Positions 9,280-20,670 of a stretch of 64,000 nucleotides of DNA are shown here, piece after piece. The notes beneath the pieces are model-generated. The model was not told the origin of the DNA. It worked only from the letters and a program-made list of their open reading frames with translations, and searched no databases. Position 1 is the first letter of the stretch. Each line of letters opens with the position of its first letter. Source of the stretch: Marinobacter mangrovi (GTDB lineage Bacteria > Pseudomonadota > Gammaproteobacteria > Pseudomonadales > Oleiphilaceae); assembly GCF_016798325.1 (NCBI RefSeq), contig NZ_JAERVO010000001.1:1290092-1354091 (forward strand), written 5' to 3'. Made by a program: the position numbers and the translations under genes.

Positions 9280-9885
9280 TTATTCATCATCATCCAGCGC
9301 GATACCGAGGTTGCTCACACCGCCATTGGCAGCTTCCTCTTTCATCTGGGCCACATACGCTTCCGTCGGCACCCGCTGTTTCTTCAGGGAGAGCAGTAAA
9401 TCGCGCTGGAACAGTTTGTCTGCCTTCATCAGCTCGTGCTTGTCGAGGAGCCGGACCAGGGCATCTTCATCCAGATCCTCTCCCTCGGCCATCTCGATAA
9501 ACTGGGCAACGGTCGCAGTGGCCCATTGGGATGCCTCCAGCGCGCGTTGTTTGGTGCTGTTCAAACGATTCAGCAGCGCCTGCTCGAGCAGTTTGCAGAA
9601 ATCGTCGGCGGGATAGACGCCGTACATGTCGTAGGCGTCCGGGTCCGGCGCCAGATTCTCCAGACGTGCCAGCGCCTGGGTGACTCGAGCATCGGCGTTT
9701 TTCTCCTGGAGCATGTCCCAGGCCTGATCCAGCAGCAGCCGCATCTTGGCCGCCTGCTTGGCACCGATGGCGTCGTCGAACAGCACGTAATTGGGAAACG
9801 CACGCTCCGCCAGCGCCAGGATGAACACGAATTCGCGCCATCCACGCAGCTGCTCAAGCGCCTTGATAAACTGATTCGCGTTCAA
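9280..9885 (-). CDS. yjaG: YjaG-like protein (DUF416 family)
   Basis: 201 residues, mostly helical and acidic at the C-terminus (GIALDDDE). The DUF416 pattern is clear: an N-terminal WREFVFILALAERAFPNY block, a central DMYGVYPADDFC block and a C-terminal SNLGIAL block. The family is conserved in gammaproteobacteria without an assigned function. The start is a TTG at 9885, supported by GGAG eight bases upstream; no ATG fits. It is separated from avtA by only 12 bases and from dcd by 45, so a dcd-yjaG-avtA transcript is possible. Confidence 0.82.
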   Translation of the reverse strand: MNANQFIKALEQLRGWREFVFILALAERAFPNYVLFDDAIGAKQAAKMRLLLDQAWDMLQEKNADARVTQALARLENLAPDPDAYDMYGVYPADDFCKLLEQALLNRLNSTKQRALEASQWATATVAQFIEMAEGEDLDEDALVRLLDKHELMKADKLFQRDLLLSLKKQRVPTEAYVAQMKEEAANGGVSNLGIALDDDE

Positions 9886-9930
9886 GAGCGTTTCTCCGTC
9901 GACTATGGAACCGCAACACGCCAGGCCTGA

Positions 9931-10497
9931 TCAGGTCCGCGGCAGAGTCACGCCACGCTGCCCCTGATACTTGCCGCCCCGATCCCGATAGCTGGTGTCA
10001 CACACCTCGTCGGACTCGAAGAACAGCATCTGGGCGACGCCTTCGTTGGCGTAGATCTTCGCCGGCAGGTTGGTGGTGTTGGAAAACTCCAGGGTCACCT
10101 GCCCTTCCCATTCCGGCTCCAGCGGCGTGACATTGACGATGATACCGCAGCGGGCGTAAGTGGACTTACCCAGGCAGACCGTCAGGACATTGCGCGGAAT
10201 CCGGAAATATTCGACCGTCCGCGCCAGGGCAAACGAGTTGGGCGGGATGATGCAGACATCGCTGGTGACATTGACGAAGCTGTCATCGTCAAAATTCTTC
10301 GGATCCACCGTCGCCGAATGGACGTTGGTAAAAATCTTGAACTCGTTGCTGCAGCGGACATCGTAACCGTAGCTCGAGGTGCCGTAGGAAATGACACGGC
10401 CTTTGGAGGATTCGCGCACCTGGTCGTGCTCGAAAGGCTCGATCATGCCATGTTCCTGCGCCATGCGCCGGATCCACTTGTCGGATTTAATCGTCAT
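9931..10497 (-). CDS. dcd: dCTP deaminase
   Basis: 188 residues starting [13 protein letters not shown]. Dcd deaminates dCTP to dUTP, supplying dUMP for thymidylate synthesis. Family landmarks are [10 protein letters not shown], the [23 protein letters not shown] block containing the catalytic Arg and Glu region, and the C-terminal [14 protein letters not shown]. The frame runs upstream to 10557, but the ATG at 10497 gives the family N-terminus and has GAG upstream. It follows mrp in the same direction with about 145 bases between. Confidence 0.96.
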   Translation of the reverse strand: MTIKSDKWIRRMAQEHGMIEPFEHDQVRESSKGRVISYGTSSYGYDVRCSNEFKIFTNVHSATVDPKNFDDDSFVNVTSDVCIIPPNSFALARTVEYFRIPRNVLTVCLGKSTYARCGIIVNVTPLEPEWEGQVTLEFSNTTNLPAKIYANEGVAQMLFFESDEVCDTSYRDRGGKYQGQRGVTLPRT

Positions 10498-10641
10498 CGT
10501 CTGATTCTCATGCGGGAAACTGGGCGTGCGCAGGACCCGGCCGGGCTGCGCGATCACAAAGGCCGCTATGGTAACGCCTGGCGCCGCTTAAGACAAAGCA
10601 GCGCCGGCAATTCGGCGGGCCTTTTAACCGGACCGATCCGG

Positions 10642-11739
10642 TCAGTCGTCACTGATGGAAATGCTCGGAATCGGCGACGTCAGATTGCGCTCCCGGCGGG
10701 ACAACAACGCCCCCATGCGGCGGGCCGCGTCGCGATAGGTCCGGGCCACCTCGGAATCCGGTTCAGCGACGACCGACGGCTGACCGCTGTCGGTCTGCTC
10801 GCGGATGGTCATGTGCAGCGGCAACTGCCCCAGCAACTCGGTGTCGTATTCTTCGGCCACCCGCTGACCGCCACCCTCGCCGAACAACGGCTCATGATGA
10901 CCGCAGTTGCTGCAGATGTGCGTGCTCATGTTCTCGATCACGCCCAGCACCGGAATATCCACCTTGCGGAACATCTCGATGCCTTTCTTGCAGTCCAGCA
11001 GCGCAATGTCCTGCGGCGTGGTGACGATCACCGCGCCCGTGACGGGCACCTTCTGCGCCATGGTGAGCTGAATGTCGCCGGTACCCGGCGGCATGTCCAC
11101 GATCAGGTAGTCCAGATCATTCCACTGGGTCTGCGTGAGCAACTGCTGCACGGCCCCACTGACCATCGGCCCGCGCCAGACCATCGGTGTCTTGTCGGTG
11201 ACCAGGAACGCCATGGACATGGCCTCGATACCGTGAGCGGGGACCGGGATAAACCACTTATTATCCCGGGTTTGCGGGCGGGTGCCTTCCGGCAGTCCCA
11301 GCATCATTCCCACACTCGGGCCGTAGATGTCGGCATCCAGAATACCCACCCGGCAGCCTTCCTGACTCAGTGCCAGTGCCAGATTGACGGCGGTGGTGGA
11401 TTTCCCCACGCCGCCCTTGCCGGAAGCCACGGCAATGATGTTTTTAACGCCGGCAATCGACTGAAGATCCTTTTGGGCCTGATAGGCGCGGATCGCCTGA
11501 CGGGTATTGATCGTCACGTCACTGACGCCGGGCACATTTTCAATGGCGTTGCCGACCAATTGACGCAGTGCGCCGGCGATACCCTCCGATGGATAAGCCA
11601 GCTCCACATCAACCGTGACCTTATCCCCGTCGATCGCGACCGATTTAACCGCGTCGAGTGCAAACAGATCCTGATCCAGGTAGGGATCGCGATACTCGCG
11701 GATCGCGGCATCGACAGCTTCACGGGAAATTTCGCTCAT
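10642..11739 (-). CDS. apbC: Mrp/ApbC iron-sulfur cluster carrier ATPase
   Basis: 365 residues. An N-terminal MIP18/DUF59 domain (about residues 1-90) is followed by a ParA-like ATPase domain with GKGGVGKST, MPPGTGD and the CSNCG cysteine pair near residue 275. Mrp-type proteins bind a 4Fe-4S cluster at the dimer interface and pass it to apoproteins. Its nearness to the rsx operon, whose products carry many clusters, is a common gammaproteobacterial arrangement. The ATG at 11739 has GGAG six bases upstream; the in-frame start four codons earlier does not. It diverges from metG across about 225 bases. Confidence 0.93.
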   Translation of the reverse strand: MSEISREAVDAAIREYRDPYLDQDLFALDAVKSVAIDGDKVTVDVELAYPSEGIAGALRQLVGNAIENVPGVSDVTINTRQAIRAYQAQKDLQSIAGVKNIIAVASGKGGVGKSTTAVNLALALSQEGCRVGILDADIYGPSVGMMLGLPEGTRPQTRDNKWFIPVPAHGIEAMSMAFLVTDKTPMVWRGPMVSGAVQQLLTQTQWNDLDYLIVDMPPGTGDIQLTMAQKVPVTGAVIVTTPQDIALLDCKKGIEMFRKVDIPVLGVIENMSTHICSNCGHHEPLFGEGGGQRVAEEYDTELLGQLPLHMTIREQTDSGQPSVVAEPDSEVARTYRDAARRMGALLSRRERNLTSPIPSISISDD

Positions 11740-11964
11740 ATCCGTCTCCAAGCGGGCATTACCTGAGTAAAATACTATGTTATTACGGTAGCGCTATTTA
11801 ACCACAGCCACCACAAACACTGAACCATCACGCATGGCCCCGTCGCGTAAAGGCAACCTGCAAGAAACGGATGAAAAAATTCGGCCGGAACGGTATTATT
11901 CGGGGCCCGAAATTCCGGCATCCGCCGGAGCGACATCACACCCGATCAACGTTTGGGACATCAA

Positions 11965-14019
11965 ATGACGCAAGCCAACGCACAGTCCAAGCGCGACATC
12001 CTGGTCACGAGCGCCCTGCCCTATGCCAACGGGCCGATCCACCTGGGTCACCTGCTGGAATATATCCAGACCGATATCTGGGTGCGCTACCAGAACATGC
12101 GGGGCAACAACTGCGTCTATGTGTGTGCCGACGATGCCCACGGCACGGCCATCATGCTTCGGGCCGAGCGCGAAGGCATTACGCCGGAAGCGCTGATCGA
12201 CCGGATCAACCAGGAGCACCAGCAGGATTTCAGCGGGTTCCTGATCCATTTCGACAACTATTACAGCACCCATTCGCCGGAAAACCGCGAGTTCTCTTCC
12301 TACATCTATGAACAGCTGAAGAAGAACAACCACATCGCGACCCGGAACATTACCCAGTCCTACGACCCGGAAAAGGAAATGTTCCTGGCGGACCGCTTCA
12401 TCAAGGGCACCTGTCCGAAGTGCAAGTCCGAGGACCAGTACGGCGACAACTGTGAAGTGTGCGGTGCGACTTACACCCCGGCCGAACTGATCAACCCGCG
12501 TTCGGCCGTTTCCGGCGCCACACCGATCGAGAAGGCGTCGGAGCACTACTTCTTCCGCCTGCCGGAGTTCGCCGACTTCCTGCGCGAGTGGACCCGCAGC
12601 GGCACCCTCCAGCCCCAGGTGGCCAACAAACTGGCCGAATGGCTGGACGCCGGCCTGCAGGAATGGGACATCAGCCGTGATGCACCCTATTTCGGCTTCG
12701 AGATTCCCGACGCGCCGGGCAAATACTTTTACGTCTGGCTGGACGCGCCGATCGGCTATCTGGCGAGCTTCAAGAACCTGTGCGAGCGTCGCGACGACCT
12801 GGACTTCGATCATTTCTGGAAGGCCGACTCCACCGCCGAGGTGTACCACTTCATCGGCAAGGACATCATCAACTTCCACGCCCTGTTCTGGCCCTCCATG
12901 CTGCACAGCGCCGGCTACCGCACGCCGTCTGCGGTCTACGCTCACGGCTTCATCACCGTGAACGGCAAGAAGATGTCCAAGTCCCGCGGCACCTTCATCA
13001 TGGCCAAAACCTACCTGGACCACCTGAATCCGGAGTACCTGCGCTACTACTTCGCCACCAAGCTGACCAGCAACGTGGACGACATGGACCTCAATCTCGA
13101 GGACTTTGCACAGCGTGTGAATTCCGACCTGGTGGGCAAGGTGGTGAACATTGCCAGCCGCACTGCCGGCTTCATCACCAAGAAGTTCGACGGCCAACTG
13201 GGCCAGGTCACCGAAAGCGAGAAGCTGGCCGAGTTCATCCAGGCCGGTGACGAGATTGCCGAGCATTACGAGAATCGTGAATTCGGTCGCGCCATGCGCC
13301 GGATCATGGAACTGGCGGATATTGCCAACCAGTACGTCAACGACGAAGAGCCCTGGGTCCTGATCAAGGACGCCGAGCGAGCGGCGGATGTACAAGCCAT
13401 CTCCACCAACGCCATCAACATGTTCCGACTGCTGATGACGTACCTGGCGCCGATTCTGCCGGCCACCGCGGAAGCGGCCGAAGCGTTCCTGAACGCCAGA
13501 CTGGACTGGAACGGCCGCGAGCTGCTGCTGGAAAATCACGGCATCAACAAATTCAAGCCGCTGATGAGTCGCGTGGAGATGAAGCAGATCGACGCCATGC
13601 TGGAAGCCTCGAAGGAAGAGCTGCCAGCTGCGACCGGCGAGAAGGCAGCCAAGCCGGCCGACAGCAAAGCCAACAACGTAGAGCCGCTGGCCGAGGAAAT
13701 CGACTTCGATGCCTTCGCCAAGGTTGACTTGCGGGTGGCGAAGATCGTCAAGGCTGAGCACGTGGACGGCGCCGACAAACTGCTGCGCCTGACCCTCGAC
13801 ATCGGCGATAACCAGCGCAACGTCTTCGCCGGCATCAAATCCGCCTACCAGCCTGAAGAGCTGGAAGGCCGGCTGACAGTGATGGTCGCCAACCTGAAGC
13901 CGCGCAAGATGAAGTTTGGAATGTCCGAAGGCATGGTTCTCGCTGCCGGCCCGGGTGGCAAGGACATCTTTATCCTGTCACCGGATTCCGGCGCACAGCC
14001 AGGTCAGCGGGTAATGTAA
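11965..14019 (+). CDS. metG: Methionyl-tRNA synthetase
   Basis: 684 residues. Class I synthetase motifs are the HIGH-type sequence PIHLGHL near residue 25 and KKMSKSRG near residue 335. A zinc knuckle with two CxxC pairs (CPKC, CEVC) sits between. The C-terminal 110 residues are an OB-fold tRNA-binding domain ([12 protein letters not shown], then [17 protein letters not shown]), preceded by a Lys/Ala/Glu-rich linker. The enzyme charges elongator and initiator tRNA with methionine. The ATG at 11965 has GGGA six bases upstream; a TTG four codons earlier is unlikely. Confidence 0.98.
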   Translation: MTQANAQSKRDILVTSALPYANGPIHLGHLLEYIQTDIWVRYQNMRGNNCVYVCADDAHGTAIMLRAEREGITPEALIDRINQEHQQDFSGFLIHFDNYYSTHSPENREFSSYIYEQLKKNNHIATRNITQSYDPEKEMFLADRFIKGTCPKCKSEDQYGDNCEVCGATYTPAELINPRSAVSGATPIEKASEHYFFRLPEFADFLREWTRSGTLQPQVANKLAEWLDAGLQEWDISRDAPYFGFEIPDAPGKYFYVWLDAPIGYLASFKNLCERRDDLDFDHFWKADSTAEVYHFIGKDIINFHALFWPSMLHSAGYRTPSAVYAHGFITVNGKKMSKSRGTFIMAKTYLDHLNPEYLRYYFATKLTSNVDDMDLNLEDFAQRVNSDLVGKVVNIASRTAGFITKKFDGQLGQVTESEKLAEFIQAGDEIAEHYENREFGRAMRRIMELADIANQYVNDEEPWVLIKDAERAADVQAISTNAINMFRLLMTYLAPILPATAEAAEAFLNARLDWNGRELLLENHGINKFKPLMSRVEMKQIDAMLEASKEELPAATGEKAAKPADSKANNVEPLAEEIDFDAFAKVDLRVAKIVKAEHVDGADKLLRLTLDIGDNQRNVFAGIKSAYQPEELEGRLTVMVANLKPRKMKFGMSEGMVLAAGPGGKDIFILSPDSGAQPGQRVM

Positions 14020-14121
14020 CCCGCCCGAACAAGACAATAAGGGGGTATCGCACGGCGATCCCCCATGAGAAAACGCCGCCAAGGCGTCCGGGAAAGCGCT
14101 GCAGGCGCGGAGAGAGATCGC

Positions 14122-14703
14122 ATGACAGATTACCTGCTGATTCTGGTCAGCACGATTCTGGTCAACAACTTTGTGCTGGTCCAGTTCCTGGGCCTGTGCC
14201 CGTTCATGGGCGTCTCCAACAAGCTGGAGACGGCCATGGGCATGTCCCTGGCCACCACCTTCGTACTGACGCTCTCGTCGGTCTGCAGCTACCTGGTCTA
14301 CACCTACCTGTTGGCGCCGCTGGATCTGGCGTTCCTCAAGACCATCACGTTTATCCTCGTGATCGCCGTTGTCGTGCAGTTCACCGAGATGGTGGTGCGT
14401 AAAACCAGCCCGCTGCTCTATCGGGTGCTGGGCATTTTCCTGCCGCTGATCACCACCAACTGCGCCGTGCTGGGAGTGGCGTTGCTGAACCTCAACCGCA
14501 ACAACAACTTCATCGAGTCGGTGCTTTACGGGCTCGGCGCGGCACTGGGTTTTTCACTGGTTCTGGTGCTGTTTGCCGCCATGCGCGAACGAATCGCGGT
14601 GGCCGACGTGCCGGTGGCTTTCCGGGGGGCTGCCATTGGCATGGTCACCGCCGGTCTGATGTCATTGGCCTTCCTCGGTTTTACCGGGCTGGTAAGCATC
14701 TGA
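14122..14703 (+). CDS. rsxA: Electron transport complex subunit RsxA (RnfA)
   Basis: 193 residues, six predicted membrane helices. RsxA pairs with RsxE in the core of the Rnf/Rsx complex, which moves electrons between ferredoxin and NADH coupled to ion movement and, in E. coli, keeps SoxR reduced. The paired motifs [13 protein letters not shown] and [14 protein letters not shown], with cysteines thought to hold the intramembrane cluster, are present. The ATG at 14122 follows GAGAGA. A GGGGG...CCCCC hairpin without a T-run lies between metG and this gene, so readthrough from metG is possible. Confidence 0.96.
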   Translation: MTDYLLILVSTILVNNFVLVQFLGLCPFMGVSNKLETAMGMSLATTFVLTLSSVCSYLVYTYLLAPLDLAFLKTITFILVIAVVVQFTEMVVRKTSPLLYRVLGIFLPLITTNCAVLGVALLNLNRNNNFIESVLYGLGAALGFSLVLVLFAAMRERIAVADVPVAFRGAAIGMVTAGLMSLAFLGFTGLVSI

Positions 14704-14716
14704 CGGAGTCTTCACC

Positions 14717-15310
14717 ATGTGGACCAGCATTCTCATCGCCATCGGTGCGCTCGTCGTCCTGTCCCTGATCTTTGGCGGCCTGCTGGGCTTTGCCGCCGAG
14801 CGTTTCAAGGTCGAGGGTAATCCCATCGTCGACCAGATCGACGCCTTGCTGCCCCAGACCCAGTGCGGCCAGTGTGGCTTCCCGGGCTGCCGACCCTACG
14901 CCGAATCCATTGCCGACGGCGACGCCATCAACAAGTGCCCGCCGGGCGGCGAAGCCACCATCCACGCGCTGGCCGACTTACTGGATGTGGAGCCGGAACC
15001 GCTGGATGCCGAGCACGGCGTGGACCAGGGCAAGCGCGTTGCCATCATTCGGGAAGACGAGTGCATCGGCTGCACCAAGTGCATCCAGGCGTGTCCGGTG
15101 GACGCGATCCTCGGCGCCGCCAAGCACATGCATACGGTCATCGAGAGCGAGTGCACCGGTTGCGACCTGTGCGTCGAGCCCTGTCCGGTGGATTGCATTG
15201 ACATGGTCCCCGTAGCCACGACGATCCGAACCTGGAGTTGGGATCGCCCCGACCTGAGCCGGGCGAAGGATCGTGTCATTGCCAGCGACCGGGCCGAGGT
15301 GACGTCCTGA
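14717..15310 (+). CDS. rsxB: Electron transport complex subunit RsxB (RnfB), iron-sulfur protein
   Basis: 197 residues. One N-terminal membrane helix is followed by the Fes-type four-cysteine domain ([10 protein letters not shown], then KCPPGG) and two ferredoxin 4Fe-4S motifs ([15 protein letters not shown] and [15 protein letters not shown]). RsxB relays electrons from the soluble donor to the membrane core. It starts 13 bases after rsxA, and its stop overlaps the rsxC start (TGATG). Confidence 0.96.
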   Translation: MWTSILIAIGALVVLSLIFGGLLGFAAERFKVEGNPIVDQIDALLPQTQCGQCGFPGCRPYAESIADGDAINKCPPGGEATIHALADLLDVEPEPLDAEHGVDQGKRVAIIREDECIGCTKCIQACPVDAILGAAKHMHTVIESECTGCDLCVEPCPVDCIDMVPVATTIRTWSWDRPDLSRAKDRVIASDRAEVTS

Positions 15311-17493
15311 TGCGCAAGATCTGGGATTTCCCCGGCGGCATCCACCCGCCCGAGAACAAGCATCAGTCCACGACGGCTCCGATTCGGACACTGCCACTGC
15401 CGAATGCGCTCTATATTCCGTTGCAGCAGCACATTGGTGCGCCGTCCCAGACGCTGGTCAATCCCGGTGACCGGGTCCTGAAAGGTCAGATGCTGGCCGA
15501 ACCCGAGGGGCGGGTCAGCGTGGCCGTGCATGCGCCGACTTCCGGCACGATTGAGGGTATCGTCCCACACCCGGTGCCCCATCCGTCCGGCATGACCGAC
15601 TGGTGCGTCGTCCTGCAACCGGACGGCGAAGAGCAATGGGCCGACCTCGAACCGCTGGAGGACTATCACAGCGAAGCCGCCCCCGTCCTGTTGGAGAGGA
15701 TTCGTCGCGCGGGCATTGCCGGGATGGGCGGCGCAGGCTTCCCCACCGAGATCAAGCTGCATCCACCCCGGGACGACAAGGTCCGCACGCTGATCCTCAA
15801 CGGCGCGGAATGTGAGCCCTACATCACCGCCGACGACATGCTGATGCGCACCCGTGCGACCGACATTGTGCTCGGGCTGGAAATCATGGCGTTTATTTTG
15901 GAGCCCGAAGAGTGTGTCATCGGCATTGAGGACAACAAGCCGGAAGCCATCGAAGCGCTGAAGCAGGCCGTAACCGGCACGCGCATCGATATCGCCGTCG
16001 TTCCAACCAAGTACCCATCAGGCGGCGAGAAACAGCTGATTCAACTGCTCACCGGGCTGGAAGTCCCCCATGGCGGCATTCCCGCAGATGTCGGCGTGAT
16101 GTGCCAGAACGTAGGCACGGCCGCGGCCGTCTATCGGGCCGTGCGCTTTGGCGAACCGCTCATCTCCCGCATCACGACACTCACCGGCGAAGGGCTGGCG
16201 AGCAAAGGCAACGTGGAAGCCCTGATCGGCACGCCCATCCGGTTCCTGCTGGAACAGAGCGGCTTCAGCGAGGCGAACACCCAGCGCCTGATCATGGGCG
16301 GCCCGATGATGGGTTTCACACTCGATGATCCGGACGTTCCAGTCATCAAGACCACCAACTGCATCATCGCCGGTTCTCCCGAGGAGTTCCCGGCACCGCC
16401 GCCGGCGCAACCCTGTATCCGTTGCGGCATGTGCGCTGAAGCCTGCCCCATGGAGCTACTCCCACAGCAGCTGTTCTGGTTTGCCCAGTCGCAGGAATTC
16501 GAAAAGGCCGAACAGCACAACCTGTTCGACTGCATCGAATGCGGCGCCTGTTCCTACGTCTGCCCCAGCACCATCCCGCTGGTGCAGTTCTACCGCTATG
16601 CCAAGGGCGAACTCCGCCAGCAGCGGGATGATCAGATCAAGTCCGACCGGGCCCGGGAGCGCTTCGAAGCCCGTCAGGCGCGACTGGAGCGGGAGCAGGC
16701 CGAGAAGGAAGCCAAGCGCAAGGCGCGGGCCGAGGCCGCCGCCAAAGCCCAGGCGGAAAAACGTGAACAAGCCGCCGAAAAGCCGAAGAAGACCGCCAGC
16801 GCCGCCGTGGAAGCCGCCCTGGCCCGCAAGGGAATGGCCGCCAGGACCGAGGCCGCTGCGACGCCAGAGGCACCCGATATCGCGACCCTGGAAGCCAACC
16901 TGACCAAGGCTCAGGCCAAACTCCGAAATATGCAGGGGCTTCTCAAGGACGCGCGCGACCAGGGTGGCGACACCGAAAAACTGGAACGGGCAGTCGCCAA
17001 GAACGAAGAGCGCGTGGCAGCCGCACAAGCCGCTCTGGATGACGCCAAGGCGCCGGCACCCGCGACAGAGGCGCCGGAATCGCCAACGCCAGACCTGGAA
17101 ACGCTGCAAGCCAACCTGGACAAAGCCACGGCCAAGCTGGACACCATGCGCAACCTGCTGGCTGAGGCCCGCGCCGAAGGCGGCGACAACGTCGAGAAGC
17201 TGGAACGCGCCGTAGCCAAAAACGAGCAACGCGTGCAGGCCGCTCAGGATGCCCTGAATGCCGCTCGTCCTGCTCCTTCCGCTCCGAAGACCGATATCCC
17301 GGACCTGGAAGCGGCCCTGGACAAGGCACGCGCCAAACTGGACACCATGCAGGGCATGCTGCAGGAAGCCCGCGACGCCAACGGCGACAATGTGGACAAG
17401 CTGGAACGCGCCGTGGCCAAGAATCAGGACCGGGTCGCCCGAGCCGAGCAGGCGCTGGCCGAAGCCCGCAACACAGCGGACACCGAGTCCTGA
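15310..17493 (+). CDS. rsxC: Electron transport complex subunit RsxC (RnfC) with a repeat-rich coiled-coil tail
   Basis: 727 residues. The first 440 or so hold the NADH/FMN-binding RnfC core ([38 protein letters not shown]) and two 4Fe-4S motifs ([13 protein letters not shown] and [13 protein letters not shown]). The rest is a charged, alanine-rich coiled coil (residues about 440-727), including three tandem units of 67-72 residues each built on a LEA-N-L-KA-AKL...KLERAVAKN pattern. Such C-terminal extensions are known in gammaproteobacterial RsxC and vary in length; their role is unclear. The ATG at 15310 overlaps the rsxB stop; upstream open frame to 15238 is not used. Confidence 0.95.
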   Translation: MRKIWDFPGGIHPPENKHQSTTAPIRTLPLPNALYIPLQQHIGAPSQTLVNPGDRVLKGQMLAEPEGRVSVAVHAPTSGTIEGIVPHPVPHPSGMTDWCVVLQPDGEEQWADLEPLEDYHSEAAPVLLERIRRAGIAGMGGAGFPTEIKLHPPRDDKVRTLILNGAECEPYITADDMLMRTRATDIVLGLEIMAFILEPEECVIGIEDNKPEAIEALKQAVTGTRIDIAVVPTKYPSGGEKQLIQLLTGLEVPHGGIPADVGVMCQNVGTAAAVYRAVRFGEPLISRITTLTGEGLASKGNVEALIGTPIRFLLEQSGFSEANTQRLIMGGPMMGFTLDDPDVPVIKTTNCIIAGSPEEFPAPPPAQPCIRCGMCAEACPMELLPQQLFWFAQSQEFEKAEQHNLFDCIECGACSYVCPSTIPLVQFYRYAKGELRQQRDDQIKSDRARERFEARQARLEREQAEKEAKRKARAEAAAKAQAEKREQAAEKPKKTASAAVEAALARKGMAARTEAAATPEAPDIATLEANLTKAQAKLRNMQGLLKDARDQGGDTEKLERAVAKNEERVAAAQAALDDAKAPAPATEAPESPTPDLETLQANLDKATAKLDTMRNLLAEARAEGGDNVEKLERAVAKNEQRVQAAQDALNAARPAPSAPKTDIPDLEAALDKARAKLDTMQGMLQEARDANGDNVDKLERAVAKNQDRVARAEQALAEARNTADTES
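16876..17472 (+). repeat. Three tandem coding repeats in the RsxC tail
   Basis: Units begin near 16876, 17092 and 17293 (periods 216 and 201 bases). Each encodes a helical block containing AKL-x3-M, a DARD/EAR-x-GGDN turn, then KLERAVAKN. The KLERAVAKN core is identical in all three, which points to unit duplication. Confidence 0.75.
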
Positions 17494-17512
17494 CGGAGAC
17501 CGAGACACCACC

Positions 17513-18550
17513 ATGGCTTTTCTGAGACTTTCTTCCCCCCACGCCCACGGTCCGCAGCGAACGTCCCGGGTCATGCTCTGGGTGATCCTGGCGACACTGC
17601 CGGGCCTGCTGGCCCAGACCCTGTGTTTTGGCTGGGGCAACCTGGTGAATACGGTGTTCTGTGTCGCCGTCGCCCTGCTGACCGAAGGCGTGATCCTGAT
17701 GCTGCGAAAGCGGCCGGTGGCCTTCTTCCTGAAAGACAACACGGCCGCCGTCACCGGGCTTCTGCTCGGCCTGTCGCTGCCGCCTTTTGCGCCCTGGTGG
17801 GTGTGCCTCGTCGCTGTGGTCGTGGCCATCCTGCTGGCCAAGCAACTGTATGGCGGTCTGGGTTCCAACCCGTTCAATCCGGCCATGGTGGGCTACGCCC
17901 TGGTGCTGGTGTCGTTTCCGGTTGCCATGACCACGAACTGGGCCAGCCCCACCGGCCTGAGTGCCGACACACCGGGACTGCTCCACACCATCGCCCTGAA
18001 TTTCACCGGCGCTGAGCCCGTAGACGGCTACACCATGGCCACGCCGCTGGACGTCTACAAGCACGACATCAAGACGCAGCTGTCCGACCAGGTCCTGCAG
18101 AACCCGGCGTTCGGGAACTTCGTCTCCAAGGGCTGGGAGTGGGTCAACTTCGGCTTCCTGGCCGGTGGTCTGCTCCTGATCGCGCTGCGACTGATCACCT
18201 GGCACATTCCGGTCAGCATGCTGGCCGCGCTATCGGTCATGAGCCTGGCGTTTGGCTGGGATCCGGACCAGTACGCGCCGCTCACGATTCACCTGCTGTC
18301 AGGCGCGACCATGCTGGGCGCTTTCTTCATCGCGACGGATCCGGTGACCGCCGCCACCAGCCGTAAGGGTAAGCTGGTCTATGGCGCCGGCATCGGCATC
18401 CTGCTCTACATCATCCGAAGCTGGGGCAGCTATCCGGACGCGGTCGCGTTTGCGGTGTTGCTGATGAATTTTGCCGTACCGTTCATCGACTACTATACGC
18501 AACCACGCACCTACGGCCACCAGAAAGCCCGTCGCGTCAAAGCCGACTAA
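17513..18550 (+). CDS. rsxD: Electron transport complex subunit RsxD (RnfD)
   Basis: 345 residues, polytopic, starting [13 protein letters not shown]. Family signatures include [30 protein letters not shown], and the [20 protein letters not shown] block, whose Ser-Gly-Ala-Thr is the region of covalent FMN attachment in this family. RsxD forms part of the redox-driven ion path with RsxG. The ATG at 17513 lies 19 bases after the rsxC stop; the frame is open further upstream inside rsxC but without homology. Confidence 0.95.
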   Translation: MAFLRLSSPHAHGPQRTSRVMLWVILATLPGLLAQTLCFGWGNLVNTVFCVAVALLTEGVILMLRKRPVAFFLKDNTAAVTGLLLGLSLPPFAPWWVCLVAVVVAILLAKQLYGGLGSNPFNPAMVGYALVLVSFPVAMTTNWASPTGLSADTPGLLHTIALNFTGAEPVDGYTMATPLDVYKHDIKTQLSDQVLQNPAFGNFVSKGWEWVNFGFLAGGLLLIALRLITWHIPVSMLAALSVMSLAFGWDPDQYAPLTIHLLSGATMLGAFFIATDPVTAATSRKGKLVYGAGIGILLYIIRSWGSYPDAVAFAVLLMNFAVPFIDYYTQPRTYGHQKARRVKAD

Positions 18551-18567
18551 TCGCAACAGGACCTGTC

Positions 18568-19224
18568 ATGGCAGCACTAGGACAATCCATCACTCGCAAC
18601 GCCATCGGACTGGCCCTGTTCGCGGTGATTACAGCAGGCACCATCGCGGTGACGCACGCCTTCACGTCTGACCGTATACAAGACCAGATCCGCGAGGCCG
18701 AAGCCGGCGCACTGCTGCAGATTATTCCGGAAGACCAGCACACCAACGACCTGCTGGCGGCCACACAGCCGGTCGGTCCCGACGAGCAACTGGGCCTGAG
18801 CGAGACGCTGTCGGCGCATATCGCCCGCAAGAACGGCAAAGTGACAGGTGTTATCCTGCCTGCGGTGACTCACAATGGTTATTCCGGTGACATCCACCTG
18901 CTGGTGGGGATTGGTGCCGATGGCCGCATTCTTGGCGTGCGTGTGACGCAGCATCATGAAACGCCCGGTCTGGGCGACAAGGTCGAGACCAAGAAGACCA
19001 GCTGGGTCTACAGTTTCAACGGCAGGTCACTGGAAAACACGTCCAGAAGTGAATGGGCCGTGGCCAAGGACGGCGGCCAGTTCGATCAGTTTACCGGCGC
19101 GACGATTACCCCACGCGCTGTCGTCGACGCCGTTCACAACGCCCTGCTTTATTTCCAGGCCCATCGTGACACCCTGCTCGCCCCGACTGCGGGCATGAGC
19201 GCAACCCACGGAGACCAAGGCTGA
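18568..19224 (+). CDS. rsxG: Electron transport complex subunit RsxG (RnfG), covalent flavoprotein
   Basis: 218 residues: one N-terminal membrane anchor followed by a periplasmic FMN-binding domain. The sequence [13 protein letters not shown] contains the threonine to which FMN is attached through phosphate in RnfG/NqrC proteins. [12 protein letters not shown] is the other conserved block. The gene lies 17 bases after rsxD and one base before rsxE. Confidence 0.95.
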   Translation: MAALGQSITRNAIGLALFAVITAGTIAVTHAFTSDRIQDQIREAEAGALLQIIPEDQHTNDLLAATQPVGPDEQLGLSETLSAHIARKNGKVTGVILPAVTHNGYSGDIHLLVGIGADGRILGVRVTQHHETPGLGDKVETKKTSWVYSFNGRSLENTSRSEWAVAKDGGQFDQFTGATITPRAVVDAVHNALLYFQAHRDTLLAPTAGMSATHGDQG

Positions 19225-19225
19225 T

Positions 19226-19942
19226 ATGGCCACCAAGACGCCCCGAGAAATCATCAAGGATGGCCTGTGGACCAATAACCCGGCGCTGGTGCAGGTGCTT
19301 GGGCTTTGTCCGCTGCTGGCCGTCACCGGCACCGTCGTGAATGGGATTGGCCTGGGCCTGGCCACGCTGCTGGTGCTGGTCGGCTCGAACCTGTCGGTCT
19401 CGCTGATTCGTAACTTCGTCTCGGATTCGGTCCGCCTGCCAGCCTTCGTCATGATCATCGCGTCATTCGTGACCTGCGCCGAGCTGTTGATGCAGGCCTA
19501 TACCTACCAACTCTATGAGATTCTGGGCATCTTCATTCCGCTGATCGTCACCAACTGCGCCATACTGGGCCGAGCGGATGCCTTTGCCTCCCGCAATCCC
19601 GTGCTGCTGTCGGTATTGGACGGTGTCATGATGGGGACCGGCTTCCTCGCCGTGCTGATTGTCCTGGGAGGGATCCGCGAGCTGATCGGTCAGGGCACGC
19701 TGTTTTCCAACATGGACCTGATCTTTGGCGCGAGTGCCAGCAGCTGGAAAATCCAGGTTTTTGACGACTACGCGAATGTGCTGTTCATGATCCTGCCACC
19801 CGGCGCGTTTGTCGGACTCGGCTTCCTGATCGCGCTGAAGAACAGCATTGATGGCCAGATTCGCAAACGTCAGGCCGCCCGTGAAACCCAGCCAGTCACC
19901 GCCGGCAGCAAACGGGTTCGCGTCACCGGTCACGTCTCCTGA
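19226..19942 (+). CDS. rsxE: Electron transport complex subunit RsxE (RnfE)
   Basis: 238 residues, six predicted helices, paralogous to Rsx[16 protein letters not shown] and [15 protein letters not shown] are the matching half-motifs. RsxA and RsxE are thought to form a pseudo-symmetric pair holding a cluster in the membrane. It is followed by nth after seven bases, as in E. coli and Pseudomonas, so nth is the last gene of the operon. Confidence 0.96.
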   Translation: MATKTPREIIKDGLWTNNPALVQVLGLCPLLAVTGTVVNGIGLGLATLLVLVGSNLSVSLIRNFVSDSVRLPAFVMIIASFVTCAELLMQAYTYQLYEILGIFIPLIVTNCAILGRADAFASRNPVLLSVLDGVMMGTGFLAVLIVLGGIRELIGQGTLFSNMDLIFGASASSWKIQVFDDYANVLFMILPPGAFVGLGFLIALKNSIDGQIRKRQAARETQPVTAGSKRVRVTGHVS

Positions 19943-19949
19943 GGTTTTG

Positions 19950-20591
19950 ATGAACAAGGAAAAACGGACACAGATCTTTGAGCGGCTCAAGGCCGCCAAT
20001 CCCAACCCGACCACGGAGTTGGTCTACAGCAACCCATTTGAGCTCCTGATTGCGGTGATCCTGTCGGCCCAGGCCACGGATGTCGGCGTCAACAAGGCAA
20101 CCGCCAAACTGTTCCCGGTCGCCAATACCCCCGAAGCCATCCTGGCGCTGGGCGTGGACGGTCTCAAGGAATACATCAAGACGATTGGGCTGTTTAACAG
20201 CAAGGCAGAAAACGTCATCAAGACCTGTCGGGCACTGGTGGAGCAACATAACAGCGTGGTCCCGGAAACCCGGGAAGCGCTCGAGGCCTTGCCCGGCGTC
20301 GGTCGCAAGACGGCGAACGTGGTTCTCAACACAGCTTTCGGACAGCCCACCATGGCTGTCGACACCCATATTTTCCGGGTATCCAACCGGACCGGCATTG
20401 CCCCCGGGAAAAACGTGCTGGAAGTGGAGAAACGGCTGGTGCGACTGGTTCCCAAGCCTTATCGGCAGGATGCACACCACTGGCTGATCCTGCACGGGCG
20501 GTATACCTGCACGGCGCGCAAGCCGAAGTGCGGGAGTTGCATCATTGAGGATCTTTGCGAGTTTAAAGAGAAGCGGGATTATCTGGACTGA
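19950..20591 (+). CDS. nth: Endonuclease III
   Basis: 213 residues. A bifunctional DNA glycosylase/AP lyase for oxidised pyrimidines. It has a helix-hairpin-helix with LPGVGRKTANVV (catalytic Lys), an Asp in MAVDTHIFRVSNR, and the C-terminal 4Fe-4S cysteine set CTARKPKCGSCIIEDLC (C-x6-C-x2-C-x5-C). The ATG at 19950 matches the family start; the open frame into rsxE upstream does not. Co-transcription with rsx is usual and may couple cluster supply to repair. Confidence 0.97.
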   Translation: MNKEKRTQIFERLKAANPNPTTELVYSNPFELLIAVILSAQATDVGVNKATAKLFPVANTPEAILALGVDGLKEYIKTIGLFNSKAENVIKTCRALVEQHNSVVPETREALEALPGVGRKTANVVLNTAFGQPTMAVDTHIFRVSNRTGIAPGKNVLEVEKRLVRLVPKPYRQDAHHWLILHGRYTCTARKPKCGSCIIEDLCEFKEKRDYLD

Positions 20592-20670
20592 GTCGTATTC
20601 GGGGCGCCGGACGGCGCCTCAGAAGCTGACGCATCTGCTACATACTCCAGTTGGCCTCACATGTCGTACC

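Noticed and set aside
11896..13761. 621-codon open frame antisense to metG
   Set aside because: Same compositional effect; metG is intact and clearly coding.
14039..14066. GGGGG...CCCCC hairpin between metG and rsxA as a terminator
   Set aside because: No T-run follows in either direction, so it is not a convincing intrinsic terminator.
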